From contig NC_090725.1 of assembly GCF_036898095.1 (NCBI RefSeq), forward strand, positions 205,582,763 to 205,646,762: a stretch of 64,000 bases of DNA. Reading direction: 5' to 3'. Source of the DNA: Palaemon carinicauda (taxonomy: Eukaryota > Arthropoda > Malacostraca > Decapoda > Palaemonidae). The stretch's first letter is position 1; each line of letters starts with the position of its first letter. The translations under genes and the position numbers were made by a program. The notes beneath the pieces are model-generated. The model was not told the DNA's origin, ran no database searches, and saw only the letters and a list, made by a program, of their open reading frames with translations. This document shows positions 45,301-58,016 of this stretch, piece by piece.

Positions 45301-47210
45301 ATCTATACAGTACATACTACTTAAATATCATTACTAATATCCTAATTAGCAAACATAAGTGGCAAAGTAAATAGCTACAGCCGCCTCCGATTATCAGTTA
45401 AATTAACGGCGCATAAACCTATTAAACTTTGATCTTCGTCCTGCAATGGAGAGCGTCCTTCATGGTGGCTGAGCTGAATGGCTGTGGGTCTCTTAGCCAT
45501 GACATCGTTAGACAGAAGGAATCAATGCCAATCATTTGGTCTCTATTTAGAATCGGCAGTGAAATAGCGATGGTCATGTTTGAAAATGAAATAAAAACAA
45601 CGCAATATGCTGTAACACTAGCGATTCCTTGAAAGCTGAATGCCTGGAGTTTTCAATCTGGCGTCGCGCAGTTGATGGTCTTTGACTAAGCAAATATTTT
45701 TCTGGCTGTAAATAGTTTGCATAAAAAGTAGAGAAGCAAACAAATAACAATTATTGAACCAAAGAGAAATTAACTCTATCCATAGTTTGCAATGGGATTT
45801 TAGCATTACATTCTTAGAATCACCTCCAGACGTTGCAAAAATTGTGCTTCAGAGTAACTAATAATTTTCTTTGATGAAAAAACTTTTCTTATATGGAAAA
45901 ATTATTATGACAGCTCTATTAGGCTCCAAGGAATTATCTTCTCTTCAGTTTTCTTGGCTAATGTTAGTCGCCCTTTATCTTTTCAAGAGTTCAATCGATT
46001 GTATCATCTGTTTTTACATTAAACTACCAGTTTTTCTTATTTTTTTCTCTCTTTCTTTCTGCGTTGGTCTCTATGAAGCTGACATGTCATTTGGCTGAAC
46101 GTTCCGTCACATTTCTCAACAAAATCCATCTATAAAGTTGTTTAACAGATAAAAGTATACAGGGTACATGAAAGTTCTGCCATACCTCTTGCTTTACTAA
46201 CTATTTCAAAGATTATTGAAGTCTGTTACTTCCTCGCAAAGAAATGTACGAAAGCATGTATACGCTCACTCTAGTGACGAACACTACTTTAATATTTTCC
46301 TAATTCAAGTTCTACAAAGCTGACTCCTCTCGAACTTTTGAAGATCTTCATGATGGAAGGATGATCCCCTACATTACCATTTCCACTGATGAACTGTATC
46401 TTTAATTTTACAAACCCTTAGGTAGAAATGAACTACCAGAGATTGAAAATGCAAAGGTTGAGACCAGGTATCTTTGTCTTAGGTTAAGGAGCGCCGCTAT
46501 GGGGAACTAGATTTACATAACTCGTACTTGTGACACAGATTTTCTCTTTGGAACATGCACAGCTAAGACTGTTACAAAAATGAAGAAAAAAAAACAGATT
46601 ACACTGTGATAAATTTAGAGATCTGTTTATTCTGGAGTCGTGCATAGTTTCCTTGTGGTGATAAAGGCTTTGAGCTTATATCAAATTCAAGATTGGTTAT
46701 ATTGTTATAAACAGGCACTACAAAACACTGCCTGTAGTATATAGTCTCATAAGCCTTCAATGATGCTTGGAAGTAGATTGAAAAAGTAAACAGTAAGAAA
46801 ACAGAAAGGATGCCTTGCGATAGACAGAGGTTACTACAGGCTATTCAAATAATATAAAAGATAAAAAAAAAATAGATGTCATATAATTATGCAAAAGAAA
46901 AATATAAAGAACGGGAGAATTGTTTTTTTTTTAGGAAAATCACAAGTAAACCCAGAGGCGGAGAAGGAAGTTCTATCTATCGGGCATGTCTCTGATGGCG
47001 ACTGGTAGACAATTTCGTCAGTTCGTCTGTACGTGCTTTATGCTCCAGTAACCAGTTCTTACGTAATGCAAGGAGGCACTGCCGCTGCCACCACCTGCGG
47101 GTTTAGCTGCCGATGAGAAGCGGCCGTGCTGTTATAACCCATGATTGATTTAAAGGTGTTTAAGCGAAATAAATTTTATACCCGAAAGATCAAATGTCTT
47201 GAAAGTTGGG
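45301..47210. other. Unique noncoding DNA
   Basis: Only short frames (up to 75 codons) without recognised similarity. Confidence 0.5.
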
Positions 47211-47220
47211 TGGGATTTAT

Positions 47221-47455
47221 TCGATTTATGACCATGGGCTAAATAGCCTAGCACTAGGCCATGTAAGGCCATTCAGTACAACTGGGAGAAAATTTTGCAT
47301 TTACAATGAACGAGAGGAAACGGGAATGGAGGTAAGTAGAAGGATAATACACAGCAACTGCAGTTGGAGGCCGAAGGAACGCTCCAAAGACACTATTGTT
47401 TACAGTGCGCCGCTTAAGGTACACCGCACCATTAACCCCATTCATGATCTTCAAA
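47221..47455 (+). mobile_element. SINE-like dispersed repeat, diverged copy
   Basis: Motifs in order: AATAGCCTAGCACTAGGCCA, AAGGCCATTCAG, CAGTTGGAGGCCGAAGGAACG, CTCCAAAGA and TACAGTGCGCCGC...GGTACACCGCACC. I recall this series from an abundant decapod repeat (AGCCTAGCACTGGGCCATG ... GGGGCCGAAGGGACGCTGC ... ACAGTGCACCGC). The 84-codon frame across it (47,206-47,460) is therefore unlikely to be a gene. Confidence 0.5.
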
Positions 47456-48339
47456 GTTGACTTCCCTGGCTGTGGCTGTTATTCAGTAATGTTATGATCG
47501 GTTACAATGCGAGTGGTCGTGCGTAAAATTTCAGAGTAAAATTGTTATAAGGTTGAATATAATCATGACTGCCTTAACATATGAATTCAAGACAAACCAA
47601 AGGCACTTCACCAAATTCATGTGAATGAAACTTGCGATACGTAACATTCAAACTTAATATTAGTAACTAAAAAAAAAGTTAAGACAACGCAATGCATTTT
47701 TTTGTGTTGCTCCTTAGGGCACCCTATTTAAAAGAAAATATAGATACATTTGTACATCACAATAATTTTGGATTAATTATTTTGCACAAACTTTCAGCCT
47801 TCATTTACTTGCATTTTGGACGTTTATAATGGTTCAAGAATATCAGTACATATACTTCAAAATATCTATAGATTTACTAAGTGAATAAAATAGGAATGAC
47901 TGCCTACTTTAAAGCATAACTTGAGAAACTTTACATTTTTTACTAATTGGACGGTTTAAGGGAAAAAATATTTTAGCTCTTAGTTACATTAACAAACAGC
48001 ATTAAAACCTAAGAGTAATTTTACAGTGATATAGAGAAGAAATAAGGTCGGGCTGGACTTGAAATAATAGAATCTTTATGAAATATGTATTTTCAAGTTC
48101 AACTTGACTTACACTGGGTGGGTACGGAGCAGTTCTTGTTGTAATGAATGCAACACAATGGTCAGGCTTCTTATGATATCCAAGTAAATAAGATAACAAT
48201 GTACGTCAGTATATCTCACATTATTAGATAAAAGATTAATGGTAAGGGTAGTTTCCAAATAGTATAATACTGTACCACACAAACACGCAAATAAAATGTG
48301 GTTAAATATGTATTTACAGATAAGATAACGATGAAAAAT

Positions 48340-48342
<3 letters not shown>
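47456..48342. other. Noncoding DNA
   Basis: No gene or recognised repeat. Confidence 0.5.
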
Positions 48343-48400
<58 letters not shown>

Positions 48401-48459
48401 ACGTAAATCTTTAAAACAATGTTGATATTTATCGAAATATAACAGGTACCTTCATATAT

Positions 48460-48512
<53 letters not shown>
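48343..48512. repeat. Two (GA)n tracts separated by 66 bp
   Basis: (GA)n at 48,343-48,397 and 48,465-48,512. Flanking frames reading SLSL or RERE are artefacts. Confidence 0.95.
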
Positions 48513-48515
<3 letters not shown>

Positions 48516-49643
48516 CTAGAATACTATTAGCCAATTTACTTTCATCTGTGGAAAGACCAGTACCAACTTGCTCCTCTTTCACCTGTGACCCTCTACAGAA
48601 TAAGTCATTATGCCTTCAGCGATCTTTTCTGTTTCAGGACGTAGCAATGGTATTAGATTTCTATTCAAAGTAGAACGAAGACACATAACATTCTTGTCAT
48701 TACTTCTATATTTTTCGTTTATGAATTTTGTGCATTCTACAGTAAGTTTATGCGTCGAGTTTGACATCACATGGGAACAGAAGTTAAATGATAGTCAAAA
48801 TAATATCTTTTGCTTTCCTATGTCTCTTTTCTGGTTGTGACCGGAATCTTTATATTTGAGGTGGTAAATTCAATAATCGGTCCATTCACTATCAAAATGC
48901 ACTTTGCAAACACACGAGGGGCATGGTCATGCAAATTATCTCGCCACGAAACGAAAAGATTAAAATTTCCTTAACAAAGGGACAAAGGCGGAGGCAGCAT
49001 GCAACAAAGACACATCCAAGAGTGTTTGTAAACAAAAGAACAGACGACGGTCCCTCACCAATAATCTCATCTTCACTGTAGGTCTCTTGAGCGGAGAATA
49101 CAACCCAACCTTGGAACAGGTCTCTTTATATAAGCTCAGACAAACCGGGAGTCAGCAACCCCCACCACATCTCCAACACCCCGACTCAACCTCCATCATC
49201 GCAGCCCCCACCTGCACCAGCATATGATCATCAACAACGGCAAAATAACATCCAAGCAAGGTCCTGCTAAAGAAATCTAAGGCTCACTCGGCCACTGCCT
49301 CTGCAGATTGCATCCCCATAACAGCGGCTACATTGCTTTTATCTAAACTCGACATTGGATGAAAATGTATCCTGATTTAACATTTACACTTTTAAAAGGC
49401 TGAACTCCTCTGGTTAAACTTACTAATAACTTTCTTCTGATATTCAAGTGAATAAAAACATTCCATTTTATATAGACGAAGGGGTTGGATAGGTTTTACT
49501 TATGAAAATTGAGTTTCCCCCTTTATAACTAAATAGTATTCCGTGTTATGTCTACTAGCAATGAAACAACCGCACAAGTTAACTAGGAAAGAATGATTCA
49601 TCATCAAAATAGAAAAACAGGATATAAATGGAATTTTTGTTTT

Positions 49644-49648
<5 letters not shown>
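48513..49648. other. Noncoding DNA; weak core-promoter-like string
   Basis: TATATAAG at 49,127-49,134 is followed 27 nt later by GTCAGCA (A at 49,154) and a C-rich stretch (CCCCCACCACATC, CCCCGACTC). This spacing is near that of TATA-plus-initiator promoters, but no gene follows. Confidence 0.2.

Positions 49649-49691
<43 letters not shown>
49649..49691. repeat. (TC)n microsatellite
   Basis: About 20 repeats. Confidence 0.95.
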
Positions 49692-49696
<5 letters not shown>

Positions 49697-50310
49697 CGTT
49701 CTTACCTTGCAGTGACAAAGCTTATTATTTCTAACTACGTTCGTCTACATATCTTCACTATACGAAATAAAAAAAAGTGAAACCCAAGAATTCTAACCAT
49801 ACACATGTATATATGTTAACGTGGATGTGGATCTTTTGTTGTTGATTTTATGAGACAACTAAGTAACCCAGACCATTCTCTCTTATAGAAGTCGACTGCA
49901 TGATAATGACAACAGTAAAGTATGAGAAACAAAACGCACGAATAACACCAACAATAAAGATAATAACCATGACAAGGTAAAAATGCATCAATGCTTATGA
50001 GACGAAAAAATAAACCACTGGTCATAAGAAATCGTTGAGACTAAACACGTTTTTTTCAGTGCATGGTGATACGTCTTGGTACATGGTGAAAGCAATGATA
50101 TTTTCATATTTCTATTTCATCATTCAAGAATCAATGAAAAGGTCGTAAAAACATGGTGCATTTACAAGTTCCAAGTAATGAAATGCCGGCTCCAAAACCT
50201 TGATAAAAAACTATACGGGACTTTTAATGTTTACCTGTATTTCCTAGTTATCCAAGATCGCCAAAATCTTTTTTTTTCTGCCTAGAGGAATAAATAGGGG
50301 ATCCCTTTCT
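49692..50310. other. Noncoding DNA
   Basis: No gene or recognised repeat. Confidence 0.5.
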
Positions 50311-50319
50311 CGGTATACC

Positions 50320-50640
50320 AAGAGGGATGATTGAAATTTGTGAGAAATATATCTTGAGATGGTTTGATCATATTGAGAGAATATGAGAGAATAGCTTGGG
50401 AAAGATGGACTGCAAATCCTTTATATGGAGTTGAAGGAGGTGAGAAACGCCCACAAAACTAAGGTGGTTATGGGTATACCACAAACGCCCCAGCCTGTGC
50501 TATATAACAAACGAACGAATCAACGAAGGGAAATATTGGTGAGTAGCAGAAGTGTTAGAATGAAAGGCCTATAATATCCAGGAAATAAAAAATATATGTG
50601 ATGGTATCTCCGCGCCGCGGGGAAGGTAACGATGCTGCCT
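50320..50640 (+). pseudogene. Possible C-terminal relic of a non-LTR retrotransposon
   Basis: Frames read EICEKYILRWFDHIER near 50,334-50,382 and RPSLCYITNERINE near 50,487-50,528. The first resembles the RWFGHVERM block at LINE ORF2 C-termini. TCTCCGCGCCGCGGGGAAGG follows, resembling a GC-rich 3' UTR. Weak and by recall only. Confidence 0.35.
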
Positions 50641-50965
50641 TTGTTTTTATATAAAAAAAAAAAATAAAAAAAAAATACTCATTCTTATTGCGGTTGTTGG
50701 AGGACAAGCATGGCACCGACTGTTGTTTTGTTTGTCCGAAGCCACCTGCTCTTTAGGCAAACGAGTTTTTGCTAGAAATAAAAGTTAAAAAGTTATCCGT
50801 AACAAGGAATTGCAGTATAGTTGGAGCGACGACGCAATAGTTTTAGAACACTTTCGGGAAGTTGTATTATAATTCTTCGACAACCAGTATTACAGTGAAG
50901 AAAACCGGATGAAAGTTGAATTTGGCTATCTTTAGTCTATAAGAAATCTGTGCACCAATCGTGTT

Positions 50966-50968
<3 letters not shown>
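50641..50968. other. Noncoding DNA with A-rich run
   Basis: An A-rich run at 50,653-50,675 could be the tail of the preceding relic. Nothing else seen. Confidence 0.4.

Positions 50969-51022
<54 letters not shown>
50969..51022. repeat. (GA)n microsatellite
   Basis: About 27 repeats. Confidence 0.95.
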
Positions 51023-51027
<5 letters not shown>

Positions 51028-51309
51028 GGGGTTAGTTAATGACGCAGCGAATTGGCAAGCAAGTGAATTCTTTTACATCCCAATCGCGTCTGAACAGTTC
51101 ATGAACGGTTGTGTGGCCGGGACAGTCCGTAGCAATAGTTTTTTATTTTTTCATTTTTTTACTATGTAAACACAAGGGAATTTTCAGTTTCTAGTTGCGT
51201 GTTATCAATCATAAGTTGATAAAACGAGGTTCTTTTTGTACTTGTTAGAGACTTGTAATGTTACTCCACAAGGTAAATATGTTTGTGGTAGCTTAACTAT
51301 AACCTTGCT

Positions 51310-52615
51310 GATGATTGCCCATGTCTATAACTGTTATATTATCTAAAGTTCTTGACCATCTGTTGACAAAACGTCTGAATGCGTATGCTGGAAGTAATCA
51401 TTTGTTCCAGAGCTTGTATTTGGTTTCCACAGGGGTCTTGGAGCTTGCACACAAATTCCTTGATTCTGGTATTGATGATTTTGCTACTATGGATCATGTT
51501 AATCATGAGGCCCTTGTTCTCAAACTTAAATAAAAAAAACGATTCCATGGGAATTCTTAGTATGATTATGGAGAACTAACCAGTATATGGAAGAGTATTT
51601 GTTAATGGGCATCGTGTTTGTCCGTTTACTTTTTACATGATATAATTTTTATATCACATAAGTATGTGGTTAGACCTTGAAAATATACTTGTTAGTCATG
51701 AAGATCATGCTACTCTTTTTTCATGAATTCCATGTCCTGAGTATAGATTTGTGGTGGATGAATCCCTTAACAGTAAGCGTAGGATACCAGATCCTCCCGT
51801 TCTAGATTTTCTGATTGACAACGTTTCTTTAATTACATGCGGGTCATTTAAAATTTTAGGATGATTCTTGATAGAAAATTTATTTTAGAGAAACATATTC
51901 AGTTAGCCTCTTCTTCAGCTTAATGAATAATTGGTATATTGAACAAGTCTTTCAAGATTTTTAGAGTCCTGTATATGTAGAGGAAAGACTTGATTTATTC
52001 ATTCGACTATGTTTTGAATATTCTTATCCTATCTGGTCTTCAGCACCTGCCTCTCATCTTAAATTGTTGGACAAAAACTTATGGCATACGAAACGGCTAT
52101 TCCCTGATCTGGATACTAATTTCTGGCATCTTTTCTCAATTAGCCATTTGCTCGCTACATTAGATCTTTTATAATTCTGATCATCCTTTCACTAAGATCT
52201 ACTCAGACTATATCAACTACTATGTATGCAGTTTATTCTATTAGTTTTCTTATTTGAATAAGGTTCAATGTGATCCGCTACTCTAAAAGTTACATTTCAG
52301 GCTGTGACCAACATGTAGAATGATCTTCACAATAAAATAATAACATCGATGAAAATTCAGAAGTTCAAACTTTGTGCAACGCCATTTTGTTGAGCCAACT
52401 GACTAAAGACTCTTTTTATATTTTATCAATTACTTATCTATTCAACATTGTCATTATTCGCTTCTATTTGTATCTGTTATTTCTCGTTTTGTAGTTTATT
52501 CTTCAATTTTCAGTTTCTTTTACCCTACTAGATTGCTTTCCCTAGTGGAGCCCTTTGGGGCGGTAGCATTATTCTTTTAAAAGTAGAGTTGGAGGCTGGC
52601 TGATAATAGTAACAA
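51310..52615 (+). pseudogene. Relic of non-LTR retrotransposon reverse transcriptase (CR1/Jockey-like)
   Basis: From 51,315 the frame reads MPMSITVILSKVLDHLLTKR (RT 'PISITPILSKVFERLL' block), then ACDALL-like and DHVNHEALVLKLK (motif A neighbourhood, about 51,496-51,530). Near 52,010-52,080 it reads FEYSYPIWSSAPASHLKLLD, the 'EYCSPVWMSAAASHLGLLD' block found near the end of such RTs. Stops and frame changes occur throughout. The 3' part (52,548-52,612) GTGGAGCCCTTTGGGG...GTAGCATTATTC resembles the inverse of the start of the LINE-like repeats at 37,072 and 38,464. It is in opposite orientation to those. Confidence 0.75.
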
Positions 52616-53196
52616 TGTATATAATCATACATGGCAATTCTCTTTGGGTCTCGGAAGGACAGTGGTGATTCACAAAGGTATAAGGAAAAAGAAACAAGTA
52701 AGGGGCGACATGATGAGCAACACTACTCTATCCCAGACATGAAAGAACTTCTAAAGCCTAATCCACCTTCCGAAAAAGGCTATAGAAAAAAAGCGGACTG
52801 ACATCAGGGAGATGTTTTTGAATGCTTGGAAGATGAGGGAGCGACGAACACTATGGAATGATTTTAAGATGGAGTGATATGGCGGTTGTTTACAAGGCCG
52901 TCTGGAGGAACCAGAGATTCTCCTTCAAGTCGTAAAAAATATGAAAACTATAATTTGCTTAAAGAGAATTGTAATTTTCTGAGGTAAACCAACAGCAAGT
53001 ATGGTGTGTAACGGTTTAAAATGTGTACGCTTAGCTCTAGATGGCACTTTTAAGCTATGATGTATATCACATTTTCATAACGTAATTTTATCCACATTCG
53101 TGGATTCGTACTTGAGAAAGTAATTAGAAAATGGCTAGAGTGGTGAATGGTGACTGTCATTTTTTTATTAGTCCTGAAGCTACCCTCTTTTAGGGA
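52616..53196. other. Noncoding DNA
   Basis: No gene or recognised repeat. Confidence 0.5.
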
Positions 53197-53230
53197 TATA
53201 TATATATATATATATATATATCTATCTATC

Positions 53231-53305
<75 letters not shown>

Positions 53306-53306
53306 T
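53197..53306. repeat. (AT)n(CA)n(TA)n(TG)n palindromic microsatellite
   Basis: (CA)n at about 53,235-53,262, (TA)n, then (TG)n at about 53,284-53,306. The CA and TG arms are complementary. Confidence 0.95.
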
Positions 53307-54131
53307 TGATGACAGTAAATGCTGAATACTTAGCCCGAAAATAAAAATGAAATCGATAGACGATTACCAAACTCGTTTCGTCACAATAGCATTCGATTAC
53401 ATTATTTCAGTAACACAAGAGATCAAATCTTGGGTCTTTTGAGGCACGAAATAAAAGAGCGTAAAATCAATATCGCAACGTTGTTGCATAAGCGTATAAT
53501 ACATAAGCAGCATTGCAGGTAAATATTCATACATCCTTAACATGTATTACGGTATTCTTTTTGATAATGGTAATGTTTTCTTTTACTATTTTTCTTTTGT
53601 GATTACACTGTTTCCGATTTCAGTCTTTCGGTCGCTTTCTCATTAATACTATAAAGTATGTAATGCTAATTACTTGAAATCAAATGGCCTGCTAAAGTTT
53701 ACAAAGTTAGTCAAAGTATCATAATACGCACAGAGTTAATTAGAGTAATTCAGTAAAAAAGGCTTGGAATAATTTTACCATAATTTTAGAAAACCACGAT
53801 ATAATTGTTCCTATCTTTAACCGCTTAAAACTGTTACTCGTCTGCATTTAAAATGGTAAAGCAAGCCACTGCATAAGTTCACATTCATTTAAACTTAAAC
53901 AATTCTCCATTTAACTATTGCCTCATTTGCGAACAATTTTAGAATAAAGACATGACCACGTTATGCTATTGCGCAGGTGGTGTTTGCTTATGCGTGTGTG
54001 AGTGGGTTGGGCGCGCGTCTATGTTATGAGGAAGAAGAGAACAGTTCACTTTCACACAGACCCAAACAAAAAATGCAAGGTAGGGCTCAATCTGCAGAAC
54101 ACGTTAGGCCGAATGCCAAAGTTGACTTATT

Positions 54132-54135
<4 letters not shown>
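53307..54135. other. Noncoding DNA
   Basis: No gene or recognised repeat. Confidence 0.5.
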
Positions 54136-54180
<45 letters not shown>

Positions 54181-54252
54181 GTAGGGTTTTCAGAGACTTC
54201 AATGACAATTGATAGTTATCCAACGGATGATCAACAGTACTTTTAGGTTTAA

Positions 54253-54302
<50 letters not shown>
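54136..54302. repeat. Two (GA)n tracts
   Basis: 54,136-54,180 (with one GGA break) and 54,256-54,301. Confidence 0.95.
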
Positions 54303-54304
<2 letters not shown>

Positions 54305-54895
54305 GTAAAATTGCAATGGTGATAGGTTATGATCCATCCAAGACAAAGCTTACTTTAGTTTGAAAATGAAATCGGAATCTACTCAGACGCACACCGCACA
54401 CTCACAAATTTCAGATTCAGAAATTTTTCTGTATAAGTGACTGCTGATATGTACCTTAAAGTAGTTGACAAAAGAAAAAACTAATAACCAAAAATTGTGA
54501 AAGACCATGTTTGATATTTCTCTAAATTCTGAAATTTTGAAAACAAAGGATCCATCTTTCCCCATATATGATATAACCTTATTATGTTAATAAAGATATG
54601 ATTTATAACTGGAATTATGACGGGGGTGGTTAACTAGTATCCCCACTTGAAGGAATAAAGTGGTAAAAACATCAGGTCTTTACTCATAACCCCATGAATA
54701 AATTTGCTACACAACAATCATAGAAATCCCCATAACCACCATCTTCAGAACAAGGAAACGCCAGACATGAGGGAACAGATGGATGACGTCATATCCCACG
54801 GTTATTACGTAGTATAGCAAAGCCATTATGTAATATTATCGAGTCACCGACCTAAAAGCACAACAGAAGTTGATCCAGTTACCCTTGAAGACGCA

Positions 54896-54898
<3 letters not shown>
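54303..54898. other. Noncoding DNA
   Basis: No gene recognised. It ends in a poly-A run, so the last part could belong to a retroposed transcript. Confidence 0.4.

Positions 54899-54930
<32 letters not shown>
54899..54930. repeat. (A)32 homopolymer
   Basis: Pure A run after GACGCAAGC. Possible retroposition tail, although no AATAAA signal or target-site duplication was identified. Confidence 0.9.
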
Positions 54931-54933
<3 letters not shown>

Positions 54934-55002
54934 TTACAAGACTAAAGCTGGCCAGTTTTCAGGTGTTTACTGTTACTAATGACAGTTAAAACCTAAATCT
55001 CT

Positions 55003-55004
55003 CT

Positions 55005-55047
<43 letters not shown>
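55003..55047. repeat. (CT)n microsatellite
   Basis: Short CT tract with CCC interruptions at its left. Confidence 0.95.
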
Positions 55048-55049
<2 letters not shown>

Positions 55050-55593
55050 TCGCAGTCATTAAATGTTGGACGTAGATATGACTAGTTATTTTCTTTCATG
55101 TTTTTTCTAATTATTGTGACAGTAAGATGACTTCACCTCACATATTAAATATCAGGGTTTGCTGGTCACCGAAAACCAGCAATCCGTGCTCCCTGTGTTC
55201 CAAGGACACAAAAATGAAGGAAGTGCTACAGAAACTACAGGTCTGATGAAAATATCTTCTTTTTTTGTTTTTGTTTTTTACGAGTTTATGGAAAGTCTTG
55301 TCAATGCTCAGTCTATTCTTTCGTATCAACATATTTGTAAAGGTGCAGTAGTCTATCCGCAATGTAGTTTTGGACAATTTCTAAACACTTTCGCCCACAT
55401 TCTTTTAGTATGTAGAATTTTTCATTAAGTTTTATAAACCATAGCCTATTCACATCAAAAGTTTTATTTTGATTAAGATTGTATGTATACTTATTTATGC
55501 TTCTAAGCAGCTGTATAAAATAAAGATTTTGAAATTTAATTTAGTTTTGGAAATATGAAGTGCACACCCATATTTACTGATGCATTCACACAT
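55048..55593. other. Noncoding DNA
   Basis: A frame of up to 89 codons exists on the plus strand (55,159-55,428), not recognised. Confidence 0.4.
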
Positions 55594-55658
55594 ATATTAA
55601 CACACATATATATAGTATATACATATATATATGTATATATATATATATATATATACTG

Positions 55659-55689
<31 letters not shown>

Positions 55690-55792
55690 ACACTGTATAC
55701 ACCCCCCACACACATTATATATATATATATATATATATATACATAAATATATATATATATATACACAGTATATATACATACATATTAATATA

Positions 55793-55834
<42 letters not shown>

Positions 55835-55932
55835 CAGTATGTGTAAATACATAAATATATGAATATATATATATATATATATATCTATATATCTATATAT
55901 AATACATATATATATATATATATATATATATC
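55594..55932. repeat. Compound (AT)n/(CA)n microsatellite
   Basis: Several (TA)n blocks, a CACCCCCCACACACA interruption and ACAGTATATATACATA variants. Confidence 0.95.
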
Positions 55933-56641
55933 ATTTGAATATTCCTCTTTTATTCAACAGTGGGCTACTTTCCTTAATAGAATCCGTTTTCATAAGAAAA
56001 GTAAAAAACAACAGGGGACCTTACCACTACCACTAGCTGTTGAATCAGGGACGAACAATAGGCTATGTAAAGAAATATTCCACAAAAGATTTTTCATATA
56101 CTTATGCATTAGGCCAATTAATATCACGTAAAAACCTATAAAATAGACACATCAATTTTATATAAAGAACTTGTATTCTATAGCTCCCCCGATATTAATG
56201 AACTCCCTTTTAGACACTTACACACCACCAAAAAATCTTCAAACAATCTGATGCATCATCAAACCTATACAGCTGTTTTTTTTTTCCAATACAGTGTTGC
56301 TTACGTGACTCCGACATTTTTTAAATCATCTATTCTATCTAGATCACACCCCTTCGCAAATTGTTTATCGTAACAATTTAACCCTCTTTCTTTTACTTGT
56401 GTAATATATCTCCACATTGCTTCCGTAAGCGCCAGTTTGTTTAGTAAGCCCTTAAAATTCCATTCGTTCTTTCATGGGCACTTCACTTCTCTTACAAACC
56501 TTTGGAAACATCACGTGTACTTTTCTGGCATAGGCCTACTGTCACGTGACTCTGTCTTCTCTCACCCAACTATTTTACACTATACCTTCTATCCAATATC
56601 ATATCGAATCAAATGCTTGCTTTCTTCTACCATCAGTGCTA

Positions 56642-56643
<2 letters not shown>
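55933..56643. other. Noncoding DNA
   Basis: No gene or recognised repeat. Confidence 0.5.
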
Positions 56644-56685
<42 letters not shown>

Positions 56686-56800
56686 AAATATAATATATGT
56701 ATGTATATAATATATATATATATATATATATATTTATAAATACACACACATATATATATGTATATATATATATACATACATATATATACATATATATATT
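56644..56800. repeat. Compound (AT)n(TG)n microsatellite
   Basis: (TA)n, (TG)n and TATGTATG variants. Confidence 0.95.
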
Positions 56801-57959
56801 TACTTATCAATCATGGAAAGGTGGAATTTAAAATAAATATTAACGGTAAAAGCACATATTTTTACATATGTACGAACATACATGCAATACAACCAAAGAA
56901 GGAAATTGTTTTCTGAATTCAAATCAAAAGGGAAAATGTTGAGATGTAATATACTGTTCCAATATATCATTACACGTTTGAGTTGTAGGCTACTCTTATG
57001 GATCTAGTAAAGAATGGGCCAAGCTCTAAGGGTTAAAGGCTCAAGTTTATTGTTGAGGGACGGGCCATGTAAATTACACGGGGTTCAAGAGTTCTCCGTA
57101 CCACGGGCGCTTTCCTTTGTTCTGTTCTTTTATAAGATGTTTGTTCTTTTAAAATTCTTTCTTGTGTTTATCTTCGTCTCTCATCCCCTTGTGCTTATGA
57201 CCCTCTATGCATCAAGAAGAATACCCTCACTTCCTTCGGGATAAGGCATCGCTTCTCAATTCTCCGATATGCTCCGGTTGGATATAGTTTGGAGTAGAAA
57301 AAATGCAATGTTGTATGTTTTATCCGTCTCTGCATTCAGAAAACAAATAAAGATTTAAACAAAATATTCGAAGATTATGAAACTAACAATTCATGTATAT
57401 TCTCCTCAGTGAGTTTTTCGTGCCTTTTTATGTCTGTATGAATTTTAAAAGATAATATAAATATGCAATGTTGTTCACGCTCATGAACATCTTAGATCTC
57501 CCGTTCTTGACGATGAATTTAATCAACATTCTTTGCAAGTTATCAGAACGATGAAGGACATCGATTGTCTTTATGTACAGCAACCTTCACTAGCCTTGAC
57601 GAAAAAATACCTAATCAATTATGTTTAATGTGTAAACTTAAATGAGTTCCTTATTACTTTTAGGTATCATTAGTCTACTCTGTAATATTCTTTTTGTATG
57701 TTGACAAGTACTTTCATGGTTCCTTAGTTACCTTGATTTATTCCTTGCAAAAGGTAGATAGTACATGCCATCAATTAGCAAAGTTACGAAATATTAAAGA
57801 GAGGGGGAAAAGAAGGAAGGAAGCAATGGGAAATCTGGAGGAGGGAAGGTTGGCCTATAAGATTCGTTAACACTTTTCTTTTGGCTCGGTAGAGATCGGA
57901 CGTATCCTCTCTCTCCCTAGACTGTCATTTGACTTTTTTATTTTTCTTTTCTTTTCAAG
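56801..57959. other. Noncoding DNA
   Basis: No gene recognised. A pyrimidine-rich stretch runs into TTTCTTTTCTTTTCAAGG at the right end. Confidence 0.45.
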
Positions 57960-58016
57960 GTGTGCCTTCATGCGGACCTGTCCTGGGCGCGAGGGTGCTG
58001 CGTGCGGTACCTTCAT

